From: Streptococcus suis
GTDB lineage: Bacteria; Bacillota; Bacilli; Lactobacillales; Streptococcaceae
Assembly: GCF_002960625.1 (NCBI RefSeq)
Contig: NZ_POJH01000013.1
Location: 1 to 53,605, forward strand
Direction: 5' to 3'
DNA: 53,605 nucleotides
Shown here: positions 31,585 through 41,067 of the stretch, piece after piece
Position numbering within the stretch: the stretch's first letter is position 1
Layout: every line of letters begins with the position of its first letter
Program-made: the position numbers and the translations under genes
The notes under the pieces: model-generated
The model's database searches: none
What the model saw: the letters and a program-made list of their open reading frames with translations, nothing else
What the model was told of the DNA's origin: nothing

Positions 31585-33315
31585 TTAGGAAAGGCTTGAT
31601 TTTCGGTAAATAAAGATGTAGTACATCGACCAGACTAGCCATCCAGTCAAACTGATAAAGATAACTGGCAATAACCACCACTGTTGCTTGTAGGATAGGA
31701 TTAGGGTATTTTGCCCCGGTTGGCTGGTGACTGTTGGCACACCGATATCGGAAAGCATCATATCTTCCCTATCTAAAACGGTATCATTCAAAACAAGCTG
31801 ACTGTCTTGGTAAACAATAACTGGTACCGCAGTTTCTTCTGCTTCTGACGCCGTCCAAGTCACCACCAGCTGATCTCCATCAACTTCTTTGGCAAAATCT
31901 TGATTTGGTAAAATCACTTGGTCACGATAGGTAAAATAGGTATTATCCGACTCCTCATTGGTCAGATGTCCAGTCTTTTCTGATAAATCTGGCACATAGT
32001 CAGGCGTGGATTTCTGAGCAATGTGGATAAATTCACCCAAGTCTTTGGAATGGAAAGAAGCCCGTAACTCTTCCGTCGTCCCGTACAAGGTCGTATGAAT
32101 TCGTTTTTGCAGGAAAGTATCACTGTAATAATGCCCATTGATTTCCTTATAACTTTCATTCCAGAGGAAACCAACCGAAACAAGCAAAGAAATAACAGTC
32201 AAACCAGAAAAGATTTTCTGCATTTTTTCTGACAAGCCAGATACTTGTAGCCCTACCACTCCTAATAACAAGGCATTAGCATATAGGAAGAATCGGAAAG
32301 GAAATTGGATCAACTCAACTAAGTCGATCCCCTTGCCAGCTACTAATTGCCAAGGGAAAAGGTTGGTTGATAAAATCAAAAATACTGCGTAGGTAATAGC
32401 AAGACCAGCCAGAACCAGCGATTGTTTTTTCCAATTTTTCACCAAGAAATAGAGATAGATTCCAAAGAAAAGAGGAAGTGGATATGGATAGTAGAGAAAG
32501 GCGGTTTTCAGCCATGTGACAGTATTTTGAACGAATTTCTTATTTACAAATGGAGGAACCAAACTGTTGGTCGCGTTGATATAAACCAGTGGCAACCAGA
32601 TATTAATGGTCAGGAGCAGAAAAATCCCTACCGAAAGGGCTACTTGTCCAATAATCTTCATTTTTTGGTCTGATTTCCACCAACCAATGAAAAAGAGAAT
32701 GCCATAGGCAATGACCAAGAACAAGGTCGATAGCATATGGACCTGTAACATAATCCCTACTGCACCTGCCATAAGGAAAATGGGGACTTTTTTTGTCTGC
32801 AAGAAACGGACTGCAGGGATTAAACAAAGCGGAAAAAGAGCCACTCCCCAGCTGGTAAATCCTTGGGTTGCCCACCAATACTGAATGGAATAGGTGGTCA
32901 CAAAGAACATTGACAAGAAAATAGAGTGAGCATACTTGACCTTGACCTCACGCATGAGGAGATAGAGAGAGGTGGCACTCAGAGTTCCCAAGAGAAGATT
33001 GGATAAAATCTGATAGCGGAACCAGGTTCCACTAAAAAGAACTAGCACCCCCTGTAAATAGGCAAAATAAGGCCCATAGAGAGCATTGACAATCCGTCCT
33101 GACTGCTGATAGCCATACAAACTGATAATATAGGAGAAATTGCCCTCCTTCATCTGCATAGCCGCATCATAGAAACGATTGTAGTGGAAAATCAAGTCCG
33201 CACCTGTCACCATGCCCTTAGTTAGCAAGTGGGGAACTAATAATAATAAAGAAAAGCCCACAAATAGGCCCAGGGCTACTAAATGGGGATGCTTTTTCAG
33301 CATAGTTTTTAACAT
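31585..33315 (-). CDS. Large polytopic membrane protein (GT-C/YfhO-like)
   Basis: 576 aa from the ATG at 33313-33315, 8 bases after GAAGG; the longer frame to 33396 reads through a hairpin. About 12 transmembrane helices follow MLKTMLKKHPHLVALGLFVG. The first loop has KGMVTGADLIFHYNRFYDAA, where the acidic residue after the first helix is typical of GT-C-fold glycosyltransferases and YfhO-like proteins that use lipid-phosphate sugars. A ~130-aa extracytoplasmic domain near the end (SKDLGEFIHIAQKSTPDYVP, VVTWTASEAEETAVPVIVYQ) precedes a last helix. It is probably a membrane glycosyltransferase or polymer-handling protein acting with the adjacent LtaS-like enzyme; substrate unknown. Confidence 0.65.
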   Translation of the reverse strand: MLKTMLKKHPHLVALGLFVGFSLLLLVPHLLTKGMVTGADLIFHYNRFYDAAMQMKEGNFSYIISLYGYQQSGRIVNALYGPYFAYLQGVLVLFSGTWFRYQILSNLLLGTLSATSLYLLMREVKVKYAHSIFLSMFFVTTYSIQYWWATQGFTSWGVALFPLCLIPAVRFLQTKKVPIFLMAGAVGIMLQVHMLSTLFLVIAYGILFFIGWWKSDQKMKIIGQVALSVGIFLLLTINIWLPLVYINATNSLVPPFVNKKFVQNTVTWLKTAFLYYPYPLPLFFGIYLYFLVKNWKKQSLVLAGLAITYAVFLILSTNLFPWQLVAGKGIDLVELIQFPFRFFLYANALLLGVVGLQVSGLSEKMQKIFSGLTVISLLVSVGFLWNESYKEINGHYYSDTFLQKRIHTTLYGTTEELRASFHSKDLGEFIHIAQKSTPDYVPDLSEKTGHLTNEESDNTYFTYRDQVILPNQDFAKEVDGDQLVVTWTASEAEETAVPVIVYQDSQLVLNDTVLDREDMMLSDIGVPTVTSQPGQNTLILSYKQQWWLLPVIFISLTGWLVWSMYYIFIYRKSSLS

Positions 33316-33328
33316 ATAGATACCTTCA

Positions 33329-33352
33329 TAAAAAAAGAGGGAAACCCTCTCT
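33329..33352 (-). terminator. Terminator-like hairpin before the polytopic membrane protein
   Basis: Minus-strand AGAGGG-ttt-CCCTCT (33336-33350) followed directly by seven T, 14 bases before the start codon. It could stop read-through from rsmA or act as an attenuator in the leader. Confidence 0.6.
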
Positions 33353-33482
33353 TGTTTTTGTAAATATTCTGCCAATTTGCAGACAATATTTTTCAAAAGT
33401 TAGTCACTTTTCAGTATAGCAAGCTTTCCACCCACTGTCAACGAACAAGGCAAATAGGAAAACGATTTTAGGTAAAATAGAT

Positions 33483-33521
33483 GAGAGTGGGAAAGGCACC
33501 AATGATGGCTTTCCCACTCTC
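33483..33521 (-). terminator. rsmA terminator
   Basis: 13-bp stem GAGAGTGGGAAAG / CTTTCCCACTCTC a few bases after the rsmA stop; the T tail is weak (ATCTATTTTA). Confidence 0.65.
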
Positions 33522-33527
33522 ACTTGC

Positions 33528-34400
33528 TTATAAACCAACTTCCTGGAGGCTGTCAGACAAACGTGCGAAGTCAGCCATAGAAAGGGCTTCTCCACGGACA
33601 CTGGCTTCCAGCTCTGCCATGCCAAGCGCCTGCGTCAGCTTGTCCTTGACCTCGTCGGACTTACCGAAATGGTTGGTCAGGTTGTTCCACAAGGTCTTGC
33701 GGCGGTGCACAAAGCTGGCCTTGGACACCCGGAAGAAGAAATCTTCGTCTTTGACGCTCACTAGAGGTTGCTCGCGGCGGACCATTTTGAGAATGGCGGA
33801 GTCCACATTTGGTGCAGGGACAAAGACAGTGCGAGGCACGATGAAAGCCACCTTGGCAGTCATGTAGTACTGGACCGCAATGGACAGGCTACCGTAGGCC
33901 TTGGTGTTTGGCTCGGCAGAAATGCGGTCGGCCACCTCCCGCTGCATCATGACCACAAACTCGCTGAAGGGAATCTTGCTCTCAATCAGGTGAATGAGGA
34001 TAGGAGTGGTGATGTAGTAGGGCAGGTTGGCCACAACCTTGATGGGCAGGTCAGGATTCTTGAAATTCTGAATCTGGGTCTGCAGGTCGGTCTTCAAGAT
34101 GTCTTGGTTGACCACGGTCACATTGTCAAAGCGACCCAAGGTGTCCGCCAAAATCGGAATCAGGCGGTCATCAATCTCAAAGGCCATAACCTCAGCAGCA
34201 TTTTCCGCCAAAAACTCGGTCAAGGCCCCGATTCCAGGACCGATTTCGATGACATTGACATTCTGGTCAATCTCAGCCGTATCTACAATCTTCTGTAAAA
34301 TATTGGTATCGGTCAAAAAATTTTGACCAAAGGATTTCTTAAAGGTAAACCCGTGGCGTTCCAGGACGGCACGAGTAACGTTTTTGTCTGCAATTCTCAT
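33528..34400 (-). CDS. rsmA: 16S rRNA dimethyladenosine transferase RsmA/KsgA
   Basis: 290 aa Rossmann methyltransferase: [20 protein letters not shown], motif [33 protein letters not shown], motif [15 protein letters not shown], and the C-terminal helical domain from [14 protein letters not shown]. It dimethylates two adjacent adenosines at the 3' end of 16S rRNA and is the kasugamycin-sensitivity determinant. Its ATG overlaps the stop of the upstream SseB-like gene by 4 bases (ATGA). It is GC-richer than its neighbours. Confidence 0.96.
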   Translation of the reverse strand: MRIADKNVTRAVLERHGFTFKKSFGQNFLTDTNILQKIVDTAEIDQNVNVIEIGPGIGALTEFLAENAAEVMAFEIDDRLIPILADTLGRFDNVTVVNQDILKTDLQTQIQNFKNPDLPIKVVANLPYYITTPILIHLIESKIPFSEFVVMMQREVADRISAEPNTKAYGSLSIAVQYYMTAKVAFIVPRTVFVPAPNVDSAILKMVRREQPLVSVKDEDFFFRVSKASFVHRRKTLWNNLTNHFGKSDEVKDKLTQALGMAELEASVRGEALSMADFARLSDSLQEVGL

Positions 34401-35830
34401 GTGTGTTTCTTCTCATTCATCTGTTTCATTTTGAGTTTAATGTGATCAATTGGCTTATCGCCCCATATCTTTTTCATGTCATCATAGGCACTTTTGCTAA
34501 TATACATACCAGCATCTAGGTATTGTGTAGCATTGATAGCAAAATCGTGCTGCTCAATAAAATCATCAACCGTCGTTATCATCCCATTCCATTCATCATC
34601 AAATACCATTCGCAATCGTTTCCAGTCTGTAAAGACTTGAAGCGTTGTCCGGCCATCTTTGTATTTCCCTTCACGAACTGGAAAGGACATGGTAGATTTC
34701 TCTTTCAATACCGTTTTCCCATCTGCATCAACAGCATCGTGGATAAGATTACCCTTCATTGGGATTAGCAACTTGGCACCCATCAATTCCCTAGCCATAA
34801 AACCATAGTACAACTGAAAAATTTGCTTAGCTTCATCTGTTTCTGGATGACCTATTTGTCCCATAAGCAACATCCAACGAACCAAATCTGGGTTAGTAAT
34901 TGGTACTTGAATTTCTGGAATTCCACTAAAATCGGGTTTTGGAACCAACTCTTTCGCCCAGACTACTGTATCTTTGGACTCAATAAAAACTCCAAGTGCT
35001 CCATTTAGGTAAAATTCAGTTCCTAAAGCGTTGGTAATTCCTTCACCATCTTCCCCTTTTTCAACCTTTCGTAAAGTCACATCAGTCCGTTTAGCTTCTG
35101 TTAATTTTGTCATTACATAGTCGTAGCGTTCCTCATCTACAATCTGTATCAACGGATCTGTACAAAGGAATGAGCCATCTTCTCTTTGGAAGGTTTCAGA
35201 ATGGAGGTGAGCTTCTCCGGTTCGTGTCGATTGGAGAACATAGATCCTATCAGCTACTAAAAGTTTGTCTCTGACAATATCTTTCAATGTTTTGATTTTT
35301 TGAAGATTCTCGTCAATTTCCTCTGCTGAGAAAAGTTTGTCGTTTCTTCTACAGTAATCAATAAATAGCCCTACCAATTCAGCAACATCAGCTAAGCTGG
35401 CTTTCTGAATATCCTCGGGTTTTAAAATTGCCTCTTGAAAGCCAATAAAACCATCAGCTAACGCTCTGAGATAAGCTTCTTCTTTAAAGTCAACGCTAGC
35501 AACAGCATTATACAGGACTAACCCTGTTTTGGCAAACTTTTTATCAGACAGAGCTACTCTCAAGCTACCTTTTTGATTGTTCAAGACTTGCATAGAAATT
35601 TGAGATTTCTCAATCCCCTTGATTAGTACAGTATGTTCCCGGCTGCCCTTAACAAAAGTAAGCCTATCACCCACCTTTATTGTACCATAAGCCTGACCAG
35701 ATAAAATGACTTCCCCAGAATCTTGCGAGTTAAAGACCGCTTCTACACCAAAAGCAACTGGCTGCTGGGTAGCTGTTGTCACGTCTGTCATCTCATCTTT
35801 ATTCTTTTTCCAAAAATCAAATAATCCCAT
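34397..35830 (-). CDS. SseB-like protein with an N-terminal EF-Tu-domain-2-like barrel
   Basis: 477 aa, cytoplasmic. Residues ~25-110 ([40 protein letters not shown]) resemble the beta barrel of translational GTPase domain 2. The middle (~130-300) is helical and then beta-rich. The C-terminal ~250 residues contain [34 protein letters not shown] and [11 protein letters not shown], the pattern of SseB-type domains; ~300-360 may be a related repeat. SseB domains occur in several secretion-linked and stress proteins, biochemical role unknown. Translationally coupled to rsmA, which suggests housekeeping co-expression. I can describe but not name it. Confidence 0.65.
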   Translation of the reverse strand: MGLFDFWKKNKDEMTDVTTATQQPVAFGVEAVFNSQDSGEVILSGQAYGTIKVGDRLTFVKGSREHTVLIKGIEKSQISMQVLNNQKGSLRVALSDKKFAKTGLVLYNAVASVDFKEEAYLRALADGFIGFQEAILKPEDIQKASLADVAELVGLFIDYCRRNDKLFSAEEIDENLQKIKTLKDIVRDKLLVADRIYVLQSTRTGEAHLHSETFQREDGSFLCTDPLIQIVDEERYDYVMTKLTEAKRTDVTLRKVEKGEDGEGITNALGTEFYLNGALGVFIESKDTVVWAKELVPKPDFSGIPEIQVPITNPDLVRWMLLMGQIGHPETDEAKQIFQLYYGFMARELMGAKLLIPMKGNLIHDAVDADGKTVLKEKSTMSFPVREGKYKDGRTTLQVFTDWKRLRMVFDDEWNGMITTVDDFIEQHDFAINATQYLDAGMYISKSAYDDMKKIWGDKPIDHIKLKMKQMNEKKHT

Positions 35831-35917
35831 CTTCCATCCTCCAGATTTAACATCTCACTCAATTCTGAAATAAGACTCAACTCCCTCACAGTAACTGCCA
35901 TTTCCAGCTATTTTTCA

Positions 35918-36373
35918 TTATCGATTCTCCACCTTCCACTCACCGTCTTCAAACCAGAAAAAATTCTCCGTCAGCTGTGGCTGTTCAAAGATTTCCAACA
36001 TGGATTCAAAACCGTCTGCCAGCTGAACATTCTTCAGGTCTGCACAATCCAGCCAGAAGACCTCGCCCTCATCTGAAGATTGGATAGAGCCTGAAAAATG
36101 GCTAGTTTTATAGCAAAATACCAAATAGCGATAGTGGTCAGTAGGATCCGTCCAGTTTTGAATGCCACAGAGTTCGAGGTTGAATACAGTCAAGCCCGTT
36201 TCTTCTTTGACCTCACGAATGACGGAGGAAATAATACTCTCGCCACGTTCGACATGGCCACCCGGAAACGTGACGCCCGGCCACTTCTCTGACTTCCTAT
36301 TCTGGACCAATACCTGCTGACCGTCTGTAATCATACACATATTGGTTAGGATGACTTGTTCCGTCCTACTCAT
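35918..36373 (-). CDS. Nudix hydrolase (MutT/8-oxo-dGTPase type)
   Basis: 151 aa. The Nudix box GGHVERGESIISSVIREVKE followed by ETGL (GX5EX7REUXEEXGU) is complete at ~38-61. VILTNMCMITDGQQVLVQNR begins the fold, and GVTFPGGHVE is the 8-oxo-dGTPase-like approach. It hydrolyses a nucleoside diphosphate derivative; the substrate cannot be read off. It starts 6 bases before the relE-like stop and may be read from the same message as the toxin-antitoxin pair. Confidence 0.9.
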   Translation of the reverse strand: MSRTEQVILTNMCMITDGQQVLVQNRKSEKWPGVTFPGGHVERGESIISSVIREVKEETGLTVFNLELCGIQNWTDPTDHYRYLVFCYKTSHFSGSIQSSDEGEVFWLDCADLKNVQLADGFESMLEIFEQPQLTENFFWFEDGEWKVENR

Positions 36374-36379
36374 GCTCCC

Positions 36380-36709
36380 TCACCTCAACAACTTCACATA
36401 ATCACTCTTGGTCGCAAAAAGGTGACCCACTCGAACTTCATTTTTCACTACGCTATAGAGGGCAATGTAGTCTTTTCCAATGACATAGCCTCGGGTTAGA
36501 TGTGGCGGGTCTATTTGCTTACCAAAACGGTTATCGGCGTTAAAACCACGTTCAGGAAAAATTTGCAAACTCTCCAATGCTTCGACAATCATCCCAATTC
36601 GTCTTTTGGCAATTTCTTCTGAGAACTGTTCCGAGAAATAGGCGTAAATAACTGCCAATTCCTTCTCCACTGCTGGCGCAAGTATCACTGAATAAGACTC
36701 AAATTCCAT
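36380..36709 (-). CDS. RelE/ParE-family toxin
   Basis: 109 aa from the ATG at 36707-36709, which overlaps the antitoxin stop by 11 bases; the frame is open to 36724. MEFESYSVILAPAVEKELAV, then IYAYFSEQFSEEIAKRRIGM, the central SLQIFPERGFNADN and YVIGKDYIALYSVVKNEVRV followed by GHLFATKSDY are the RelE/ParE layout (two helices, then a four-stranded sheet). Whether it cleaves ribosomal mRNA (RelE) or inhibits gyrase (ParE) cannot be decided, though the length and ending favour RelE/YafQ-like or ParE-like annotations. Confidence 0.87.
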   Translation of the reverse strand: MEFESYSVILAPAVEKELAVIYAYFSEQFSEEIAKRRIGMIVEALESLQIFPERGFNADNRFGKQIDPPHLTRGYVIGKDYIALYSVVKNEVRVGHLFATKSDYVKLLR

Positions 36710-36986
36710 ACTTCTCTTTGACACTTTCTAGGCTGATCCCGTGACCTGCCTCAATCGCCTGCTGATTTTCCTTAATTTCCTTCTGTAACTGTAAAAACAA
36801 CTCTTCTCTTTCCAACTCTTCTTCTGTCAGAATTGGCAACTCATTTTTTACAGCGATATTTTGCAAGAAGAGGTTAAAACCAGCGGTCAAATCCAGCTGG
36901 TTCATAGCAAATACTTCCTTGGCTTTTTCTAAAAGTCTGGAATCAGTTTTAAAATTTACTTGGGCATCTTTGTTTATAGTTATCAA
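36699..36986 (-). CDS. RelB/DinJ-family antitoxin
   Basis: 95 aa. The N-terminal ribbon-helix-helix (MITINKDAQVNFKTDSRLLE, KAKEVFAMNQLDLTAGFNLF) dimerises and binds the operator. The acidic C-terminal helix (LTEEELEREELFLQLQKEIK) wraps the toxin. Antitoxin-first with overlapping toxin start is the classic relBE arrangement, giving coupled synthesis. The GTGG AGG-like RBS precedes the ATG. The 91-base gap to rnmV holds no gene. Confidence 0.88.
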   Translation of the reverse strand: MITINKDAQVNFKTDSRLLEKAKEVFAMNQLDLTAGFNLFLQNIAVKNELPILTEEELEREELFLQLQKEIKENQQAIEAGHGISLESVKEKYGI

Positions 36987-37077
36987 TCTAGTCCACCTCC
37001 TAGTTTTCTATATTGTAACACAAATAGACATCGCTGGCAATTTTCAAAAAAGCAGACACCAGCTGACAGTTCCCGCT

Positions 37078-37644
37078 TTATTCATGCTCCCTCATAGCCT
37101 CTTCAACCTCCGCCAAACTTATCCCAAACAATTCCAATCGTTTGAGGAGTTGCTTGCCATTGCAGTAGCCGATGCGGAGCTTTTCCCCCAGACACTCCCT
37201 CCGCCTGCGGCTGTCAGCACCCATAAGCAAGCCAAGGCGCATCAGGTCTGACTTGCTGATGTCAAAGTGATTTTCATCATCATAGTAACCACGCAGGCCT
37301 GCAAGGGCATTTTCCAAGTCTTCAAAGCTGGCGTGCTCAATACCCAAGGATCGCCCTTTTGTTTTGGACTTGGGGGCAGCCTCGTCCCGCTGTAAAAAAG
37401 CGTGTTTGACCGTGGGAATGGCCTGCATAATCATCTTCCGAATCCGCTCTCCATTGTAGTCTGGGTCAGTAAAGACAATAACGCCCCGCAGGTCATGGAG
37501 TTTCTCGATGCGTTCCAAGTCATCGTCTGATATGGCAGAGCCTCTGGTTTCGTAGGTGTCCACCTCGTAAAACCGCTTTAGGTTTGCTGTATCATCCTTG
37601 CCCTCGACAACGAGGACTTCTTGTATCTTAATTTTCTGTGTCAA
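37078..37644 (-). CDS. rnmV: Ribonuclease M5 (5S rRNA maturase)
   Basis: 188 aa if started at TTG 37642-37644 (MTQKIKIQEVLVVEGKDDTA), 11 bases after AAGGAG and overlapping the end of tatD by 17 bases. Earlier in-frame starts lie within tatD and encode no conserved sequence. The Toprim domain has VVEGKDD and VIVFTDPDYNGERIRK, the Glu and DxD of the catalytic site. The C-terminal part binds L18-bound precursor 5S rRNA. tatD-rnmV is a standard Firmicute pair, often followed by rsmA; here relBE, Nudix and SseB-like genes intervene. Confidence 0.93.
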   Translation of the reverse strand: MTQKIKIQEVLVVEGKDDTANLKRFYEVDTYETRGSAISDDDLERIEKLHDLRGVIVFTDPDYNGERIRKMIMQAIPTVKHAFLQRDEAAPKSKTKGRSLGIEHASFEDLENALAGLRGYYDDENHFDISKSDLMRLGLLMGADSRRRRECLGEKLRIGYCNGKQLLKRLELFGISLAEVEEAMREHE

Positions 37645-38410
37645 TTCTGAACAAGCTCCTTGCATTCTCGTAGGTCGCTCTCGCCACTTCTTCGACCGAC
37701 TGGTTGCGAAGCTGGGCCAGCATATCCACCACATATCGGGTATAGCCGGTACGATTTTCCCGACCCCGCTTGGGAACAGGCGCTAAGTAGGGCGCATCCG
37801 TCTCGACCAAGATTTTTTCTAGGGACAATGCTTGCGCCGCTTCCTGAAGTTCAACGGCTTTTTTGAAGGTCACTACTCCCGAGAAGGAGATGTGCATGCC
37901 CAGGTCCATGAAGGCCTGAGCCTCCTCTAGCGTGCCAGAGAAGGAATGCATGATACCTCCGCGTGGTCCGACACCGACTTCCTTGATGATCTGGTAGGTA
38001 TCTTCCAAAGCATCACGAGTGTGAACCACAAAGGGTAAGTCCAACTGCTTAGCCAACTCCATCTGTCGCTTGAAAACACGAGCCTGGGTTTCCTTGTCCG
38101 CTGTCATCCAGTAGTAATCTAGCCCAATCTCCCCTAGGGCAATGACCTTGGGATGTTTGAGAGCCTCAAGCAAGTAGCTTTCTACTTCCTCGTCATAGGT
38201 GCCAGCCTCTGTCGGATGCCAGCCCAATGTCAGATAAATTTCAGGGTGCTGGTCAGCAAGCTCCCTAGCCTTGTCAATGGTTGCTCGGTCAAAACCGACC
38301 ACATTGTGGAGGGTGACCCCCATCTCCTTGGCAAAGTCTAATTCTTCTTGGACCCTACCGTCAAACTGCTCGACGTTGAGGTGGGTATGGGTATCAAATA
38401 TCTGTATCAT
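37628..38410 (-). CDS. TatD-family metal-dependent DNase/hydrolase
   Basis: 260 aa TIM barrel. FDTHTHLNVEQF gives the HxH metal ligands, IALGEIGLDYYW the Glu, LPFVVHTRDALEDT and GGIMHSFSGTLEEA further His, and LVETDAPYLAPVPKRG the final Asp. Members act as 3'-5' exonucleases or D-aminoacyl-tRNA deacylase-like enzymes. Overlaps rnmV by 17 bases. Complete and normal in length. Confidence 0.93.
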   Translation of the reverse strand: MIQIFDTHTHLNVEQFDGRVQEELDFAKEMGVTLHNVVGFDRATIDKARELADQHPEIYLTLGWHPTEAGTYDEEVESYLLEALKHPKVIALGEIGLDYYWMTADKETQARVFKRQMELAKQLDLPFVVHTRDALEDTYQIIKEVGVGPRGGIMHSFSGTLEEAQAFMDLGMHISFSGVVTFKKAVELQEAAQALSLEKILVETDAPYLAPVPKRGRENRTGYTRYVVDMLAQLRNQSVEEVARATYENARSLFRIDTEN

Positions 38411-38450
38411 GGTTCTATTGTACCATATTTCAAGCCGTTCTTTTCCAACG

Positions 38451-38486
38451 AAAAAACCAGCAGACTCGAGTTCCTGCTGGTTTTAG
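38451..38486 (-). terminator. rpmH terminator
   Basis: Minus-strand ACCAGCAG...CTGCTGGT followed by TTTTTTCG, 9 bases past the rpmH stop. Confidence 0.85.
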
Positions 38487-38494
38487 TTGTATTC

Positions 38495-38632
38495 TTATGC
38501 TACTGTAAGAACTTTACGTCCCTTACGGCGACGAGCTGCTAACACGCGACGGCCGTTTTTAGTTGCCATACGGCTACGGAAACCGTGTTTACGTGCGCGA
38601 CGGATTTTACTTGGTTGAAAAGTACGTTTCAC
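38495..38632 (-). CDS. rpmH: 50S ribosomal protein L34
   Basis: 45 aa starting with GTG (38630-38632) 8 bases after [27 protein letters not shown], then [20 protein letters not shown] and VLTVA. One residue longer than the common 44-aa form owing to the TVA end. It has its own strong promoter and terminator. In many bacteria rpmH is linked to rnpA and yidC; here the jag-yidC-rnpA run is nearby but transcribed separately. Confidence 0.96.
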
Positions 38633-38706
38633 GATGAATACCTCCTCTTAGATTCTTGTATTCGTTTAGCCGGCTAGTTTTGATCAGTTACTAAACATAC
38701 CAAACT

Positions 38707-38735
38707 ATTTTATATAAAATCTGGGGGTTTGTCAA
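38707..38735 (-). promoter_or_regulatory. rpmH promoter
   Basis: Minus-strand TTGACA, 17-base spacer, TAAAAT, with TATA just before the -10. Near-consensus, 75 bases before the start codon. Confidence 0.85.
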
Positions 38736-38774
38736 GCTATTCTGTTCTATTTTCAATCAGATTAAGAAAAAACA

Positions 38775-38800
38775 TTGAAAAAAAGAGGCTGAGCCTCTTC
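38775..38800 (-). terminator. jag operon terminator
   Basis: AAGAGGCT/GAGCCTCTT stem (38783-38799) with seven T on the minus-strand 3' side, directly at the jag stop. Confidence 0.85.
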
Positions 38801-39787
38801 TTAATCGCGATGTCCTTCAATATCTACCACTACATAGCGGTTTGGTTCGCTACCTTCTGAATAACTTGTCAAACCGTCCATCTTAGAGATAATGCGGTGG
38901 ATGATTTTACGTTCACTGCTTGACATAGGGTCTGTGTGGTAGGCTTCCTGTTCAACCAATACACGTTCAGCCAATTTTTGCGCATAGCCTTGAAGCACTT
39001 CTGCACGGTGTTCTACATAGTCATTCACATTGATGGTAATGTAGAAATTACGTTCGTAACGGTTGTAAAGGAAGTTCTGAGCCAAGAGTTGCAGGGCCTT
39101 CAAAACTTTACCGTGATAGCCAATGACACGTCCTGGTTCATTGGTGTCGACTTGGATATTGATTGTACGTCGGCTATGGCTGGTTTCAATACTTGCTTCC
39201 ACATCCATATCGTCCAGAATTTCTTGAATGTAGGCAGAAACCTCTGCAACAACCTGTTCAATGTCGTACTGGGGCTCCACCTTGATATTTAAATCAGCAA
39301 ATTCATCTTTGACAACTGGCTCTGAGCTGATTGTTTCTTCTTGAGTAGGTGTTTGACTTACACTTGCTAACAATTCGTCAGAAAGAATTTCAATGCGACC
39401 AGTTTCTTCAAGAATGGTTGTCGCTTCTTTTTCGTTCTTCAAAATCTGAGCCTTAATCTCATCATCAAGCGTTTGACCAGATTTTTCAAATTCCTTAACT
39501 GCCGCAACAACTTTTCCAAGGTCAATCGTAGCTTCTGAAACACTCTTGACTGGCTCATTGAGTTCATTGATTTCACTTGGAACGCCTCGAACAGCCTTTT
39601 GGTTGGCTTTGACAACTGTTGTTTCGTTGATGACATCAATATCTACGATGGCTGGTTTTTTACCAAAACCAAAGAAACCTTTCTTCTCACGCGCTACAAC
39701 AGTGATATGTGCCTTCTTACGGGGAATATTCAATTCTTCTAGACCATTTTGAATGGCTTCTTCAACATTTGCACCTGTAAATTTCAT
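38801..39787 (-). CDS. khpB: RNA-binding protein KhpB/Jag
   Basis: 328 aa. The Jag-N domain (~1-52: MKFTGANVEEAIQNGLEELN, EKKGFFGFGKKPAIVDI) is followed by a long acidic linker (~55-185, E/T-rich). The KH domain has RVIGYHGKVLKALQLLAQNF and the R3H domain covers ~255-328 with SERKIIHRIISKMDG, SYSEGSEPNRYVVV. In pneumococcus KhpB pairs with KhpA to regulate division and cell elongation through RNA binding. It follows yidC by 24 bases. The RBS is AGGAG 7 bases before the ATG. Confidence 0.95.
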   Translation of the reverse strand: MKFTGANVEEAIQNGLEELNIPRKKAHITVVAREKKGFFGFGKKPAIVDIDVINETTVVKANQKAVRGVPSEINELNEPVKSVSEATIDLGKVVAAVKEFEKSGQTLDDEIKAQILKNEKEATTILEETGRIEILSDELLASVSQTPTQEETISSEPVVKDEFADLNIKVEPQYDIEQVVAEVSAYIQEILDDMDVEASIETSHSRRTINIQVDTNEPGRVIGYHGKVLKALQLLAQNFLYNRYERNFYITINVNDYVEHRAEVLQGYAQKLAERVLVEQEAYHTDPMSSSERKIIHRIISKMDGLTSYSEGSEPNRYVVVDIEGHRD

Positions 39788-39811
39788 TTTCTCTCTCCTA
39801 TTCGTTTCATC

Positions 39812-40624
39812 CTACTTCTGTTTGCGAGCCTTTTTCTGAGCCCGTCTGATTTTAGCTTGACGCTCTTTTTCAGCATCAATTTTAGCTTGACGCTCTGCTA
39901 TGATTTTAAAAGGATTATTAAACACCAAGGTTTGAACCACTTGATAAGCGTTAGATACCGTCCAGTACAAGGCCACACCACTAGCGGCTGTAACAGCAAA
40001 GAAGAAAATCAGTACTGGCATGATGTACATCATAGCTGTAATGGCACCATTTTTCTCAATGGCTGCCTTATTGGCCAACCAAGTACTTAAGAAGGTGAAG
40101 GCTGCTGCTAAAACTGGAAAGATAAAATAGGGGTCAGCTTCACCAAGATTTACCCAGAGGAACTGTCCAACCTTGAGAGCTTCCTCCGTTATCAGAGCTT
40201 GATAGAGAGCTATCAAAATCGGCATCTGAATTAAGAGTGGCCACATGGATGAGGTCATGCTGACACCGTTCTCTTTATAGAGTTTTCTTGTTTCCTCATA
40301 TAATTTCTGACGAGTATCCATATCACTTCCAGCATACTCTTCCTGTAAAGCACGTAGCTGGGGTTGAAGTTCCTGCATCTTACGCGAAGAATTCATTTGA
40401 ATTTGGAACAAAGGCAATAAGATAGTCCGAATGATAATCGTAAAGAGAATAATCCCGATACCAATCTGACCGTTGATGGACAAGAATTGAATAATGCTAG
40501 CAAACCAATGAATCAATCCATTCCATGCGCCCGAAGACTGACTGGAGGCTGTTCCTGTTCCACAAGCGGTTAGCACGAGTAGAGTTGTGGTCAGTAGCCC
40601 AGCCCACTTAAGATTCTTTTTCAA
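39812..40624 (-). CDS. yidC: Membrane protein insertase YidC (lipoprotein form)
   Basis: 270 aa if read from TTG 40622-40624 ([20 protein letters not shown]), 8 bases after GGAAGG; GTG 40631-40633 three codons earlier is possible. The lipobox LTAC gives a lipidated N-terminus as in other Gram-positive YidC proteins. The 60KD_IMP domain has five helices: [20 protein letters not shown] (with the conserved Arg in the groove), [20 protein letters not shown], and later pairs ending [10 protein letters not shown]. The tail is Lys/Arg-rich ([17 protein letters not shown]), which binds ribosomes. Streptococci usually have two YidC; this is the rnpA-linked one. Confidence 0.95.
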   Translation of the reverse strand: MKKNLKWAGLLTTTLLVLTACGTGTASSQSSGAWNGLIHWFASIIQFLSINGQIGIGIILFTIIIRTILLPLFQIQMNSSRKMQELQPQLRALQEEYAGSDMDTRQKLYEETRKLYKENGVSMTSSMWPLLIQMPILIALYQALITEEALKVGQFLWVNLGEADPYFIFPVLAAAFTFLSTWLANKAAIEKNGAITAMMYIMPVLIFFFAVTAASGVALYWTVSNAYQVVQTLVFNNPFKIIAERQAKIDAEKERQAKIRRAQKKARKQK

Positions 40625-40967
40625 TCGCAACACCTTCCTGGTATAATTTAGCTAGTTTCAAAACATGGATGAGGTTTTTCTTGATTTCCTGATAGGACAG
40701 CTCTTCAACTCCTTTACGAGCGATGATTACAAAGTCATCCGTCACCAACTCTTGCTGGCATTCTATCAGGACATGGCGAAGTCTTCGCTTAATGCGATTT
40801 CTCATGACAGCGTTTCCCAATTTTTTGCTGACAGATAGGCCTACTCGGAAATGAGCCTGGTCCTTGGGTAAGCAGTAAACCACAAACTTCCGATTGGCTA
40901 CATTCTTTCCTTTTGTAAAAATGTCATTAAAATCTCGTTCACGCTTGACACGATAGCTTTTCTTCAA
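40608..40967 (-). CDS. rnpA: Ribonuclease P protein component
   Basis: 119 aa starting at TTG (40965-40967), 8 bases after [24 protein letters not shown]. The RNR-type signature [14 protein letters not shown] (~57-70) binds the RNase P RNA. It processes the 5' ends of tRNA precursors. It overlaps yidC by 17-26 bases. TATAAT with a TTGGCT -35 lies upstream. An argH gene usually precedes rnpA in streptococci; here only a fragment remains. Confidence 0.96.
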   Translation of the reverse strand: MKKSYRVKRERDFNDIFTKGKNVANRKFVVYCLPKDQAHFRVGLSVSKKLGNAVMRNRIKRRLRHVLIECQQELVTDDFVIIARKGVEELSYQEIKKNLIHVLKLAKLYQEGVAIEKES

Positions 40968-40997
40968 ACCGTCACTCCATCTTTCAAAATTACCTCT

Positions 40998-41025
40998 ATT
41001 ATACCATAAAATTCAAAAAAGCCAA
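40998..41025 (-). promoter_or_regulatory. rnpA promoter
   Basis: Minus-strand TTGGCT (plus agccaa 41020-41025), 16-base spacer, TATAAT (plus attata 40998-41003), 31 bases before the TTG. Confidence 0.7.
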
Positions 41026-41067
41026 TAAACATCACGTTTATAGGCAGGTCATACACAGAAAGAAAAT

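Noticed and set aside
33768..34298. 176-codon plus-strand open frame over rsmA
   Set aside because: Antisense shadow of a conserved methyltransferase.
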